In this document: piece by piece, positions 46,721 through 56,236 of the stretch
Layout: each line of letters begins with the position of its first letter
How positions within the stretch are numbered: position 1 is the stretch's first letter
Source of the DNA: Berberis thunbergii
Lineage: Eukaryota; Streptophyta; Magnoliopsida; Ranunculales; Berberidaceae
Direction: 5' to 3'
DNA length: 64,000 nt
Assembly (NCBI GenBank): GCA_003290165.1
Contig: QNQO01000516.1
Location: forward strand, 434,001-498,000
Program-made: the position numbers and the translations under genes
Notes under the pieces: generated by a model
What the model was told of the DNA's origin: nothing
The model's input: only the letters and a program-made list of their open reading frames with translations
The model's database searches: none

Positions 46721-47155
46721 ACAAACCCAAAAAGAAATTCTATCATGTGTGATTGTCATATTTTCCAGTCTAAACTCTGACAATGGTTTACGAAATTTTA
46801 CAAAAATCTACCTTGGTAAACAATGTCGTGGACAAATGAACAAGCCAAAAGCTGTAGAAAAGGGAAATTTGAACGCTCAGAAGCATAACTTTACTATAAA
46901 TGCAAGCCTCACAGGTTAGGAAGAGTAATGATTTCATATATTAAGCTCACCTGAGGGCATGAGGTGAGGAAGTTTAGAACTTGAGGGAGGAAGAAAATCA
47001 AGAGTGTTTCGCTGTAAAAGCAAAGCAATCATTAGCAATCACGTATACGAACTGTAGCACATGTCAGTTGTTAGACTAAGCTCGCACATATAAAAGTTCA
47101 ACCATCAAATAATGCTATCAGGAATCACTAACATCGACACAAACCCAGCATCATC

Positions 47156-47272
47156 AAAACATTAGATCACATTTGCCATTCAGATTTGTGTAAAGCCATC
47201 TCCTAGGACTTCTTGTCAGTGTGTAAAACATTAGATCACATTTGCCATTCAGATTTGTGTAAAGCCATCTCC
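47156..47272. repeat. 70-bp-spaced tandem duplication at the inner edge of the right inverted repeat
   Basis: A 48-base segment (AAAACATTAGATCACATTTG...GCCATCTCC) occurs at 47156-47203 and again at 47225-47272, separated by TAGGACTTCTTGTCAGTGTGT. The second copy ends exactly where the inverted repeat begins. Confidence 0.9.
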
Positions 47273-48739
47273 ACGGATCTACGTGGGGGCAAGTGGGGCA
47301 TTTTTTCTCTCTTTTGAAAAATATACAGGCTATTTGCGATTTGCTCACTCTACAATCCCGATGATGTCATCCCTGCCACCCCTTCCTCTCTCCTTCTATT
47401 CTCTATGACGCCGACGACCCAGCCCGCCCTCTTTCTTCTTTTCTGATCTCTCTGTTTACTACGAGATTGACAACTGCCCTGCCTCCTCCTATCTTCGTCT
47501 CCCTCCCTTTCTGTTTGATTTTTCTTTCCCACCATCGCCACCAACCACTGGCAACCCCAAACTCTTTTGTTTTCTTTGAGGAAGAAGGTTTTTTAAGTAT
47601 TTTCTAGAGATAAATTTGTATATCGAGGTCTAGTTTTAAATTTTATTACAATTAAAATGAACTCTAGATGAAGCTCTTCGGTTGAAGAACACTGAAATAA
47701 ATAAAAAAATGAACCCTAGATGAAGCTCTTCGGCTGAAGAACACTGAAATAAAAAAAAAATTGAACCCTAAATCTGATATAAATATCATGAATATAGTCA
47801 TGATTTTGAAGATTCTTCTTTAATCTAATCTTAATAATCGTGGGCTCGCCGAGTATTACCTCGCATGTGGTGCCTTAACACGATTACGAATATAGATCTA
47901 AGAATAGTTTTGATGAAAACAAATCTTAAAGAAAAAGAAAAATTCTACAGATATGAACACTGAAATTATAAAAAAAAACCCCACAATTCATTAAAAAATA
48001 AAAATAAAAAAAATCCACATGAACACTGAAATTATTACAAGCTCTTCGGTTGAAGAACACTGAAAAAAAAAATGAGCCCTACATGAAGCTCTTCGGCTGA
48101 AGAACACTGAAATAAAAAAAAAATCCACCCTAGATGAACCCTAGATCTGAAGACGAAACGAAGAGAAGAAGAATGGGCTTACCTCTGCGTCCGAGCGATG
48201 AAAACCAACTTCTTGTCCAAAACCAGTAACCTAAAACAACCAAGTAAAGGGAAAATCAAAAACTACAAACCAAAAACCAAAAACCTAAAACCTAAATGAG
48301 AGGGAAAATATACCTTTTGAGAGAGGGAAGGGACGAAGGAGACCTTCTTCTCTTCTCCTTATTTCCTTCTTCTTCCTAAATTTTCGTTCGTTTCAGTGTC
48401 GAATCTGCCGAAAATGGGGTCGATAATGGGGAGAGGGAGAGGGAGAGGAGAGGGAGCGACAGACAGAGGGAGAGGAGAGGGAGCGACAGACACAGGGAGC
48501 GAGAGACAGAGGGAGCGAGAGACACAGGGAGCGAGAGGAGAGGGAGAGGAGAGACAGAGGGAGCGAGAGAGGGAGATGAAGAGGCTTGGCTTCCATTCCC
48601 TCTTCTTCTTTCGCCCAAATTTTTGAGTTCCCTCGCAATCGATTTTTTTTTTTTTTTTTTCACCACGTCAGCCAGCTCGCGTGCGACGCACTTCCCTCGC
48701 CCAAAACCTCGCCCAAATCCTCGACATATAGAATTACTC
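47272..48739 (-). repeat. Right terminal inverted repeat of the Mutator-like element
   Basis: About 1468 bp, the inverted counterpart of 39563-41007 with high identity. Differences include the number of CT units and the length of the A/T run, plus an extra CTCGCCCAAATC near the tip. Confidence 0.93.
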
Positions 48740-48909
48740 TTCTGATAGATGTACCCAGGGAATTTAATATCTATTTTTATTGGTTGACATAGCCATATAA
48801 GTCCTCTTTGATTGGTTGTTAGTTGAACAAGGACTTCCCCTATTCTGGTCCGTGATTTCTTTTAGGAGTTATTCCGGCCTACCTTTGTGTTGTAGCCTTA
48901 ACTCCTAGA

Positions 48910-49037
48910 CAAATCTTTCTCTTTTTTTTTTTTTTTTGAAAGGCAAGCGTACCGTCGATGGGTATAGAACCCAAGACGCGGGGGTTTAAACCACTACAGC
49001 GCCTTAAGCATCCAACCAGGCTACCATTAGCTCCTCG
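48910..49037 (-). mobile_element. tRNA-derived SINE
   Basis: On the minus strand it starts near GAGCTAATGGTAGCCTGGTT (A-box-like), has GGGTTCTATACCC in place of a B box, and ends GGTACGCTTGCCTTTC with a 15-base A-run. The final CGCTTGCCTTTC plus A-run is the same as the 3' end of the LINE at 21490-22040. No tRNA cloverleaf can be formed, so it is not a tRNA gene. Confidence 0.75.
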
Positions 49038-49039
49038 AG

Positions 49040-49820
49040 AGATCTTGCATTAGATACAACATTTTATTTGACTAATGCCTTTCAGTTGTGTTATCAGGGA
49101 TCTCAAGTGTGCAATCAGGCTGTCAATCTTAGAAACATCTAGAACCTTTTGACCATAGCGAAAATCTGTGGACTCAATGGGTTTGGAAACTGTTAATAAG
49201 GGCAAAAAAATTAACTTTAAAAGCCTTTTCAAAACGCAAATACCCTTCAGGTTTTTGTGAAGTCCAGTTCTGTAGAAAATAAGTCTGAAAATTACATTTT
49301 TCACTGTTTGGTTTGATAAAGTTTTCCTAGAAAAATTCCATAATTTTCATTTTCTAATATTTGATTGAATAGAAAATCAACATGAAAATTAAAAGCAATT
49401 TTATAGTTTATTTTATTTTTATTACTCTATCATCACCATATAACAATAAAACAACATTATAGCAATAATTCATCAAAAAAATTACTAAATAAAAGTAGAA
49501 CTAGAAAACTAAACCAAGAGCAATGTCACTTTAAAAAAGAATAATACCAATTCAAAGTTGATTTAAAAATCAAGCTCTCAACTAAAAGTCTGATAATGAT
49601 AATGAACTAGCAAGAATATTGACTCAACATTCAATCTTAAACTAAAAACCATATAATGAACTAGAACTTCAATGCTAATTAAGAAAAATCTAATTGAACT
49701 CCTCCAGTTGAGCTTGAACCCATAACTCTCTGCACTCTTTCGTCAAACCCATGAAGAAATACCCGAGGTCCTGCTGTCCGTTAAAAACCTTCATAACTTT
49801 AAACACATCAAATGTTGAAA
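49040..49820. other. Gene-less AT-rich stretch
   Basis: No gene recognised. It probably includes the flank of the Harbinger-type element, but I could not find a paired terminal repeat. Confidence 0.4.
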
Positions 49821-49822
49821 GG

Positions 49823-50659
49823 TTAGGAACAACTCTCACTGCCTGTTCGACATCTCTCCACTAAAACCCTTGATCCTGCAAAATTAGACATCACACCACA
49901 AACATCAACGAGTTTCACTATTGCATTACCAACATCTTTCAAGTTGATGTTGTTAAGTGATTGCTTGTGTTTTCCCTTTGTGTGGAAGAAACGTTGTATA
50001 GGTTGTGATGGATTGACCTCAACATCGGCACCACTTTCATCATCATCAAGGTCTATGTCAACATTCTTGTTGACTACACTTTGTGGGCTAGTAAAGTCTG
50101 CAATATTAGGATCGTCTGACACAACGTGGTCACCTGTTGCCTTGTTATTACCAATTATAACTGCAAGTTTATCATAATGTGAAACGGTCTTCTGTCAAAG
50201 AACTTCAACCTCAAGACGTCCCTGAAAAAAATTGTTCTAAGTTACTATGATGTGTTGACTTAATATGAAAATGTTAAACATCTATAATATTTATTAATAT
50301 AAATAAAAAAATTACCTTAATGTAGTGATCCCAAACGTCAGGTCAGCAACAACACACTCATTCTCATAATCAAATCCAAATCGACTTTGAGAAAGAGTGT
50401 CACGAATTGCTAGATAGTCTTTCTTGTGTGTTTTCAATCTTGCTCGCACATTCACATGATTGATCTATTTTTCTGTAACGACGAATATTTCATCAACTAC
50501 GTGTTGAAGTGCATCTGGCTTCCACCAATTATCATTTTTTTTTCCTCCTTTAGCCACATCTTCCATCAAAGTATTGATAAGTATGTTATCCATAATTTGA
50601 TTCCATCGTACTTATTTTTTGGTTGATTTGTTGTCACCGTAGATTAGTTGAGTTTCCAT
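49823..50659 (-). pseudogene. Myb/SANT-like accessory protein of a PIF/Harbinger element
   Basis: Starting at the ATG at 50659 the minus strand has METQLIYGDNKSTKK and then, one frame over, WNQIMDNILINTLMEDVAKG and NDNWWKPDALQHVVDEI. This is the Myb/SANT-like DNA-binding domain (Myb_DNA-bind_3) of plant Harbinger accessory proteins. It continues INHVNVRARLKTHKKDYLAI and SQSRFGFDYENECVVAD, then an acidic Ser/Asp linker and the 50122-49823 frame (SDDPNIADFTSPQSVVNKNV). The partner transposase lies immediately upstream in the same orientation. A stop near 50615 and a frame change mean it is decayed. Confidence 0.75.
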
Positions 50660-50879
50660 ACCTACTAAATACATTTAAAAAAAGTTCACGGTGAAACAAC
50701 AATAATGTAGTAAGTGAAAAATGATAACTAAAATGACTAAAGCAACTAAAATAAAACATTTTATAGAAAATAAAATATTAAAACAACTAAATCCTTATAG
50801 TTATATACTCTTACAAAATAAACATCCTAATACATAACTTAAAATAAACAAGCATAGTCTTATTGATTTTGATATTCAG

Positions 50880-52180
50880 CCCACATCAAATTAGTCATAT
50901 TATCCCTATCACTTGTCCACTCTGGTGTGCTAGCAATAACAAGATTTTCTCCATCTTATTCTTCATCTTCGTCATCATTCTCTTCATATTCATCATCAGT
51001 GCAATGATCATCGGGATCCTTATCACAAAGAAAGTTATGAATGGCAGCACATGCATGGACCAATTTCGCATGTATGTCAATATTATGGAATGGTTGATTC
51101 CTAAGATACACAAATCATTTTTTTTAGTAATCCAATAGTTCTCTCAACAATATTACGAAGCGATGAGTGACGGAAATTGAATAACTCCTTTGCATTCTCA
51201 GGTGGACAACCATTGATGTCTCGGAGATGATATTAGGTGTTGCAATATGGTGTAAGAAATCCTGAAACTAATGGAAATTCAGCTTCGGCAAGATAGTATT
51301 TACCTATTTAATTATGAATGTTCAGGGATTAATATCCACACTCATAAGCATCTTGACTCTTACCAACAATGTCTTTAATTATTAGGAAAAAAAATACCAT
51401 TAGCAGGTACTGTCAACTTACTTCCTATTCGACTCACTGCACTTCTCAAAATTTGACCATCATGAGCGATACCTTCCCAACCAGCAAGCACATATGAAAA
51501 TTTCATATCAAATGTGTAAGCAACAAACACGTTCTGAGAAATGAAATTTTTTTTATTACAATATTTAGTTTGGTCCTCAGCGGGAACATTGGCCTTGATA
51601 TAAGAGTCGTTGATTGCACCGATGACATGTTACACGAAAAGTCATTTGTTAAAATCATTTGATAACTATTTGAACACCTTGTATTTTGTTTTTCTTTCTA
51701 CAAAAAAGAACATGGTACCCAAAATCTAACCTGAAAATAATGATGTCAATTCTGATCTCTCACCATCATCAGAAGAATTTGTAGCTTTAACGGGTTTGAC
51801 TACATTTTTGTATAACCTAAGAAGTGAAGATAATACCAGGTGAAGTAAGCACTAATTGTATGATCTGAGCGAATAAATTGAAAACATGATTTACGATTAT
51901 GTAAATCATGTCCAATAGTAAGGAGAAACATGGCAACTTGTTCCTCGACCTTCACATATTTACAATCACTTACACATAACCTCGAGCACACAGGAGCTCG
52001 CTTCATCCTTAGTTGATCGTTAACTATCACTCTCACAATACAATCACCTTAAAGCATAACTCCTCTCTTCATCTGTGTTTATTATTGACTTCCTAGCTTC
52101 CTATAATAATTATAAAGGGTGATTGTTGTTGTAACTAATATCATGAAAGCAATAACTCTTCGTCGTCGGTCTTCCAAAGT
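50880..52180 (-). pseudogene. PIF/Harbinger transposase (DDE_Tnp_4), broken
   Basis: The minus strand carries the N-terminal helix-turn-helix part (VKVEEQVAMFLLTIGHDLHN then SCFQFIRSDHTISAYF at 51960-51850). The nuclease core follows: IGAINDSYIKANVPAEDQTK, YCNKKNFISQNVFVAYTFDM, KFSYVLAGWEGIAHDGQILR and SAVSR (51640-51420), then FPLVSGFLTPY, FNFRHSSLRNIVERTIGLLK (51190-51115) and LGINHSI. The D of GAIND, the D of AHDG and the E of VERTIG are in catalytic positions. Stops and frame shifts break the core at several points. Together with the Myb-like gene it forms the usual two-gene Harbinger set. Confidence 0.85.
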
Positions 52181-52199
52181 TCGCATTGTGTACTCACGT

Positions 52200-53040
52200 T
52201 AAACTACAATTTTTATTCAACAGTCATTGCATAATAAACGAAAAAACATACTTATACATCACATTTATTATGAATTTATCAAAATGGAGATTTGGTGTTT
52301 GTCATGGCATGTTAAAAAAAAAAACATCGATCATCATGGCATGTTCAAAAAACATCAGTCAACAGATTTTGTGCAAGTAGATGAAGGCATATGCTAGCTA
52401 CTATGGATATTAATGCATTATAATATTATGACTATGGACGCTAGGTTGTTTGATACAAATACTTAAAACAATACCATGGCTATATTCCAAGCCTTTTCTT
52501 TTTGTCATTTTACTATAGCAAAGTAAAAGCTATAATACTATGACTATGATTGAATAGGACTTCATTAATTACAAATCACATCATGAACAATGCTTGAACC
52601 CAAACTATCTACAAAAGTGGGAAGCAGAAGTTTTAATAATTTTTTATACAAAAATCTTCTACAATGTTCACTTTTTCCAACCACAAACGGCTCCACGTAA
52701 TTTCTTTCAATTTTATATAGAAATCCTCTCTAATGCTCACTTTTTCCAACCACAAATCCTCTTTAATGGAGATGGAGGTGAGTTAATATGTAGCCGTATA
52801 TAATGCAAGGTAGTAAAACTATACTACATTGAATAAATAAAAAAAATAAAGAGTCTTGCTTTAGGAGGGCTTTCCTGTGCTGTACTAGTCGCTTACACCA
52901 AAAAAAACAAAAGATTAGGACAATGGTCCCACCAAGAAAAACATCATCAGTCAAACAACCCACCCAACTCTTTCATGCTCACTTTTTTTCAACCAAAAAT
53001 TCTCTTTAATGCTGTCTCATTTTGTTGCCCAGAAGAAGCA
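52200..53040. other. Gene-less stretch with short repeats
   Basis: CACTTTTTCCAACCACAAA occurs near 52670 and 52738 and a related form near 52980. No gene is seen. Confidence 0.5.
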
Positions 53041-53049
53041 GAAACAGAT

Positions 53050-53185
53050 CGAACGAGGGAAAGGGGGGAGGGATCTGCCTCAAGATAAGTGACATCATAC
53101 AGCTCAAGGCCGATGCACTTATCTCGAGGCGAATGGGTGGTTATCACCCATCCCTCGCTCCCTCCCTTGCTCCCTAGAAGGGCTC
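53050..53185. mobile_element. Decayed foldback element of the Mutator-type MITE family
   Basis: The arms CGAGGGAAAGGGGGGAGGGAT and ATCCCTCGCTCCCTCCCTTG pair, with a loop region containing CTTATCTCGAGGCG like the loops of the other foldbacks. The flanks are GAAACAGAT (53041-53049) and AAAACAGAT (53186-53194), a 9-bp duplication with one mismatch. The left tip is shortened compared with other copies. Confidence 0.6.
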
Positions 53186-53226
53186 AAAACAGATAGTTCA
53201 AGAGTAGAAACTGAGAGTGCAAGCAT

Positions 53227-53385
53227 ATGGGTAAGGTTCACGAATCGTTGGCTCGTGCCAGAAAGGTGAGCAGGCAGACCCCCAAGGTTGCAAAGCAATA
53301 CAAGAAGAAAAAGAAGAAGCCTAGAGGTAGAGCTCACAAGAGGATGCAATACAATAGGCATTTGCAATACAACAGTATGTTATGA
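53227..53385 (+). pseudogene. RPS30: RPS30 (eS30) ribosomal protein retrocopy
   Basis: An uninterrupted 52-codon frame starts [20 protein letters not shown] and continues [20 protein letters not shown] then [10 protein letters not shown]. This is cytoplasmic ribosomal protein S30 (family start [24 protein letters not shown]) with two substituted glycines, extra lysines and a changed C-terminus after QYNR. The conserved FVTAVVGFGKKRG end is missing. No intron interrupts it. The truncated, altered end makes it a pseudogene, though its frame is open. Confidence 0.85.
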
Positions 53386-53949
53386 TTTTTCTTTCACCTT
53401 ATTACGTTTTGTTGTTTGGGTTCACTTGAAAGGGCGAGGGGGGAGGCAAAAAAGGGATCAGGAAGTGAGAAAGCAAGAGGAGCAGTGAGAGTGGAGGAAG
53501 GGATGAAACAGAGGAAGCTAATGGTGGGAGTTTGGTTGTGAAGAATCGGATTCATAATAAACCAAATAGAGGATAATAAGAAGACATACAGATTCAAAAT
53601 AAATCAAACTGAGGTGAAGAAGAAGACATACCTGGTCGAAGAAGAAAAGCTTTGAAGGTTGCAGCCGCTCCAACAGAAACCTCTTCTCACCAGCACGGGA
53701 TGAAAATTATATCAGCAACGTAGGTTTGTAATGGGAAAAATATGCGAGATATTTTCCCAAAATTTTGACTTCAGAGGGGATGAGAAACTTTGATTCTCAC
53801 TAGACATGGGAAATAAGGTCACGTGCGTAATCAATTTCTTCAGTGTAAAAGTTCAACAAAACAATGGAAATCCCTCTCAACATAGGAAACAATCCCATGG
53901 AAAATGACCAATCAAATAGCCCATCAATTACGCACCTGGCAAAATTTTC

Positions 53950-54080
53950 CGTTTGGGGCCAATGGGGTAGGCCTGTGGTGGATGGAATCACAAGTCCAGG
54001 GTTCGAGCTCTACTGGAGGCATCTGGAGGTGGGACAGATTAAGGATAAAAATAATAATAATAACAATAATGAAAAAAATT
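53950..54080 (+). mobile_element. tRNA-derived SINE
   Basis: A-box-like GGTAGGCCTGTGGTGGA, B box GGGTTCGAGCTC, then GGACAGATTAAGG and an AATAATAATAAC tail. It shares the ATGGAATCACAAGTCC core and the TTAAGG end with the copy at 31845-31945. Confidence 0.65.
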
Positions 54081-54084
54081 TCAT

Positions 54085-55155
54085 TTGGATGATTGCACAA
54101 GGCCAATTTCTTACTATAGACAGCCTTGCTGGAAGGGGATTAACTATCACAAACAACTGCTGAGTGAGAATTAAATCGAATCAATTGTGCAACTGTTCTT
54201 TTTGTGACACTTTCTCTTAAAAAGTTTGGAGTTATCTGATAGCAGTCTGGTGGGAATTTCTGTATGGATGATTCTTTTAAGGAATGGATGGACAGTAGGG
54301 TAAGAGAACTTTTACAGCTCAAGGGATCAAATTCTTAATTCTTCAATGATGATCTTCTGATCATACAACTCACTCCCAATTTTTGGAAATTCTAAAATTT
54401 AGTGGCTTTCAAATCAGTGATTAAACTTAATTGAGATTAATCTAAACCTACTCGGGCCAAATCTGCAATAGAGCTTCCTAAGGGACTACCTTGGACCTAA
54501 GCCATTTAGAGCAACACTGAGCTGCTAATGAGGTGAAGTGCTACTTTTTTAGCATCGCCAAAGATAAGGAACTGAGCTCTGGCCATCAGATGACGAAGGG
54601 TGTCGCGGCTCGCGGGCTGACTGAGTTTAGTGGTACTCGTTGGTGATCACAATAAAAACTGTGTCACATGCAATATAATGAATGGAGAGGCAGATTCAAC
54701 ATAGAAAAGTATGCCACCACTCATCTCATCATCTGCACACTACCCAAAACCTCTAACATTTATCCCCAACCTAAGGAAATCTATCAATTCACTAGAAACA
54801 AGAATCTCATCATTATTTGCCTTCATTTATCCAGTATGATAGCACCATCTTGTCAATCCAAGACCACAAACAACAATGCATATATTCTAGCAAGATAAAG
54901 GGCTTAAACAGGTGTGAAGGGTTTTATTAAGCTTACTTGCTGACAAATGCTTCACAAATTACTACCATCAAGATGCCTAGCAGCTGTGGGATGGTTTTCG
55001 TCTCTGCAATGATTCCAAATGTGTACCATGCTGAGAATGTAATTGGTTATCAAGATTGAATGAGAACTTGATATGCAATAGAAAGGTACACTTTCCATAA
55101 AAACGGAATAGGCAGTTAACTAACCACAGCATCATAGGCCCTCTGATCCAATATG
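54085..55155. other. Gene-less stretch
   Basis: No family signature recognised on either strand. Confidence 0.45.
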
Positions 55156-55308
55156 TTAGATAGATTTAGTAACAAACTGAACAGATAATCCTGGTAGGGA
55201 ATTAATGTCATGGATCTTGTTTTCTAGTTCGTCTGTAACACCCATGTGCATGGGACCACAACTCTCAGGCGAGGAAAGCAAAGCAACCCTGTTCCGAAGT
55301 ATCACATC
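55156..55308 (-). other. Terminal exon-like frame, unidentified
   Basis: After a TTTGTAG acceptor the minus strand is open for 50 codons (DVILRNRVALLSSPESCG, then MHMGVTDELENKIHDINSLP and GLSVQFVTKSI) to a TAA. The length, frame phase and composition suit the last exon of a gene, but no upstream exon is recognisable between here and the PPR gene. Possibly a gene relic. Confidence 0.4.
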
Positions 55309-55319
55309 CTACAAAAATG

Positions 55320-56230
55320 GTATAAACACAATGGATAAGTCATAAGACACACCAACCACCAAGCGTGTTAAAGAAGATTTTAGTGAGTTAAATAATTGTG
55401 AACTACACCTTTAACATAGAAAAAGAACAATAATTATTACAAGCGCAATCTGAAGAGTTGCTTCCGAAAGGGTAACTAATCACAAACCTAACTAGGTTGA
55501 AACATAAGATTTTAGGCGTCAACAACCTGTTCCGAGTGACTGGTTGAGAAAAGAGTGTAACAAATCGCGAAAAAGAAATCATCATTAGAACATGTGTAGG
55601 CATGTTATTCTGAAAAGATGCTATTTAACCAAGAAAGGATATTGCCCTTTTTGTGATGATCAGCTTATTCTCATATTAAAAAAAAAAAAAAAAGAAGAAA
55701 AAGAAGACAGACAGACAACTTTAACCATTCCCATAATTGATAAAAATAAATAGATCATCTATCAAGACTGTAGAAACATTGTATACATCAAATGAGAAAG
55801 AATGGGCGAAAAATCTTAAGCAAAGAAATTTGAAGAATACCTAACACTTGATTATCCTTGCGTATTAGTTCCAAATTTCCGTGTAGATAGAATTACGCAT
55901 TACCCTACTGGAGTAATATCGTAAAGATAGTTTCTATTTCAGTTTCTGTATTGCTTCCCTCTTGTCACTTCTATCTGTCACCTTTGCGGGGGATTCACCT
56001 TAGTAGATTTCCATGTTCCCTTTCTATAACCAGAGCATAGCCTAACAAACACCCCCCATCCCCCCCCCCCCCCTCCCCAAAAAAAAAAAAACACACATAC
56101 CCACACTGGCGGCAGGGTCATTTCCCCATACTAGAGTGCTTAAAGCATGTGCAGGCATTTGACAACCAATTGACTCCAGGCCCGCTGATTTAAATATCTG
56201 TTTATTTCCTCTGCATCATCCCATTTGCTT
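55320..56230. other. Gene-less stretch downstream of the PPR gene
   Basis: Contains a C-run followed by an A-run at 56050-56091 and probably the 3' untranslated region of the PPR gene. No other gene is visible. Confidence 0.5.
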
Positions 56231-56236
56231 TCTCTC

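Larger units (their letters stand above)
39563..48739. mobile_element. Mutator-like element with ~1.45-kb inverted ends (Pack-MULE)
   Basis: The stretch 39563-41007 is repeated in inverted orientation at 47272-48739. The ends read GAGTAATTCTATATGTCGAGG and its complement. TTCTGATAG occurs immediately outside both ends (39554-39562 and 48740-48748), a perfect 9-bp duplication as made by Mutator elements. The interior (41008-47271) has no transposase. It holds exons of chlorophyll synthase on the plus strand and exon-like pieces of an unidentified gene on the minus strand, so it is a gene-carrying, non-autonomous element (Pack-MULE). The ends match those of the foldback elements at 32, 35.6 and 58.8 kb. 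Confidence 0.93.

Noticed and set aside
48910..49037. tRNA gene
   Set aside because: A- and B-box-like patches are present but no cloverleaf can be folded, and an A-run follows; it is a SINE.
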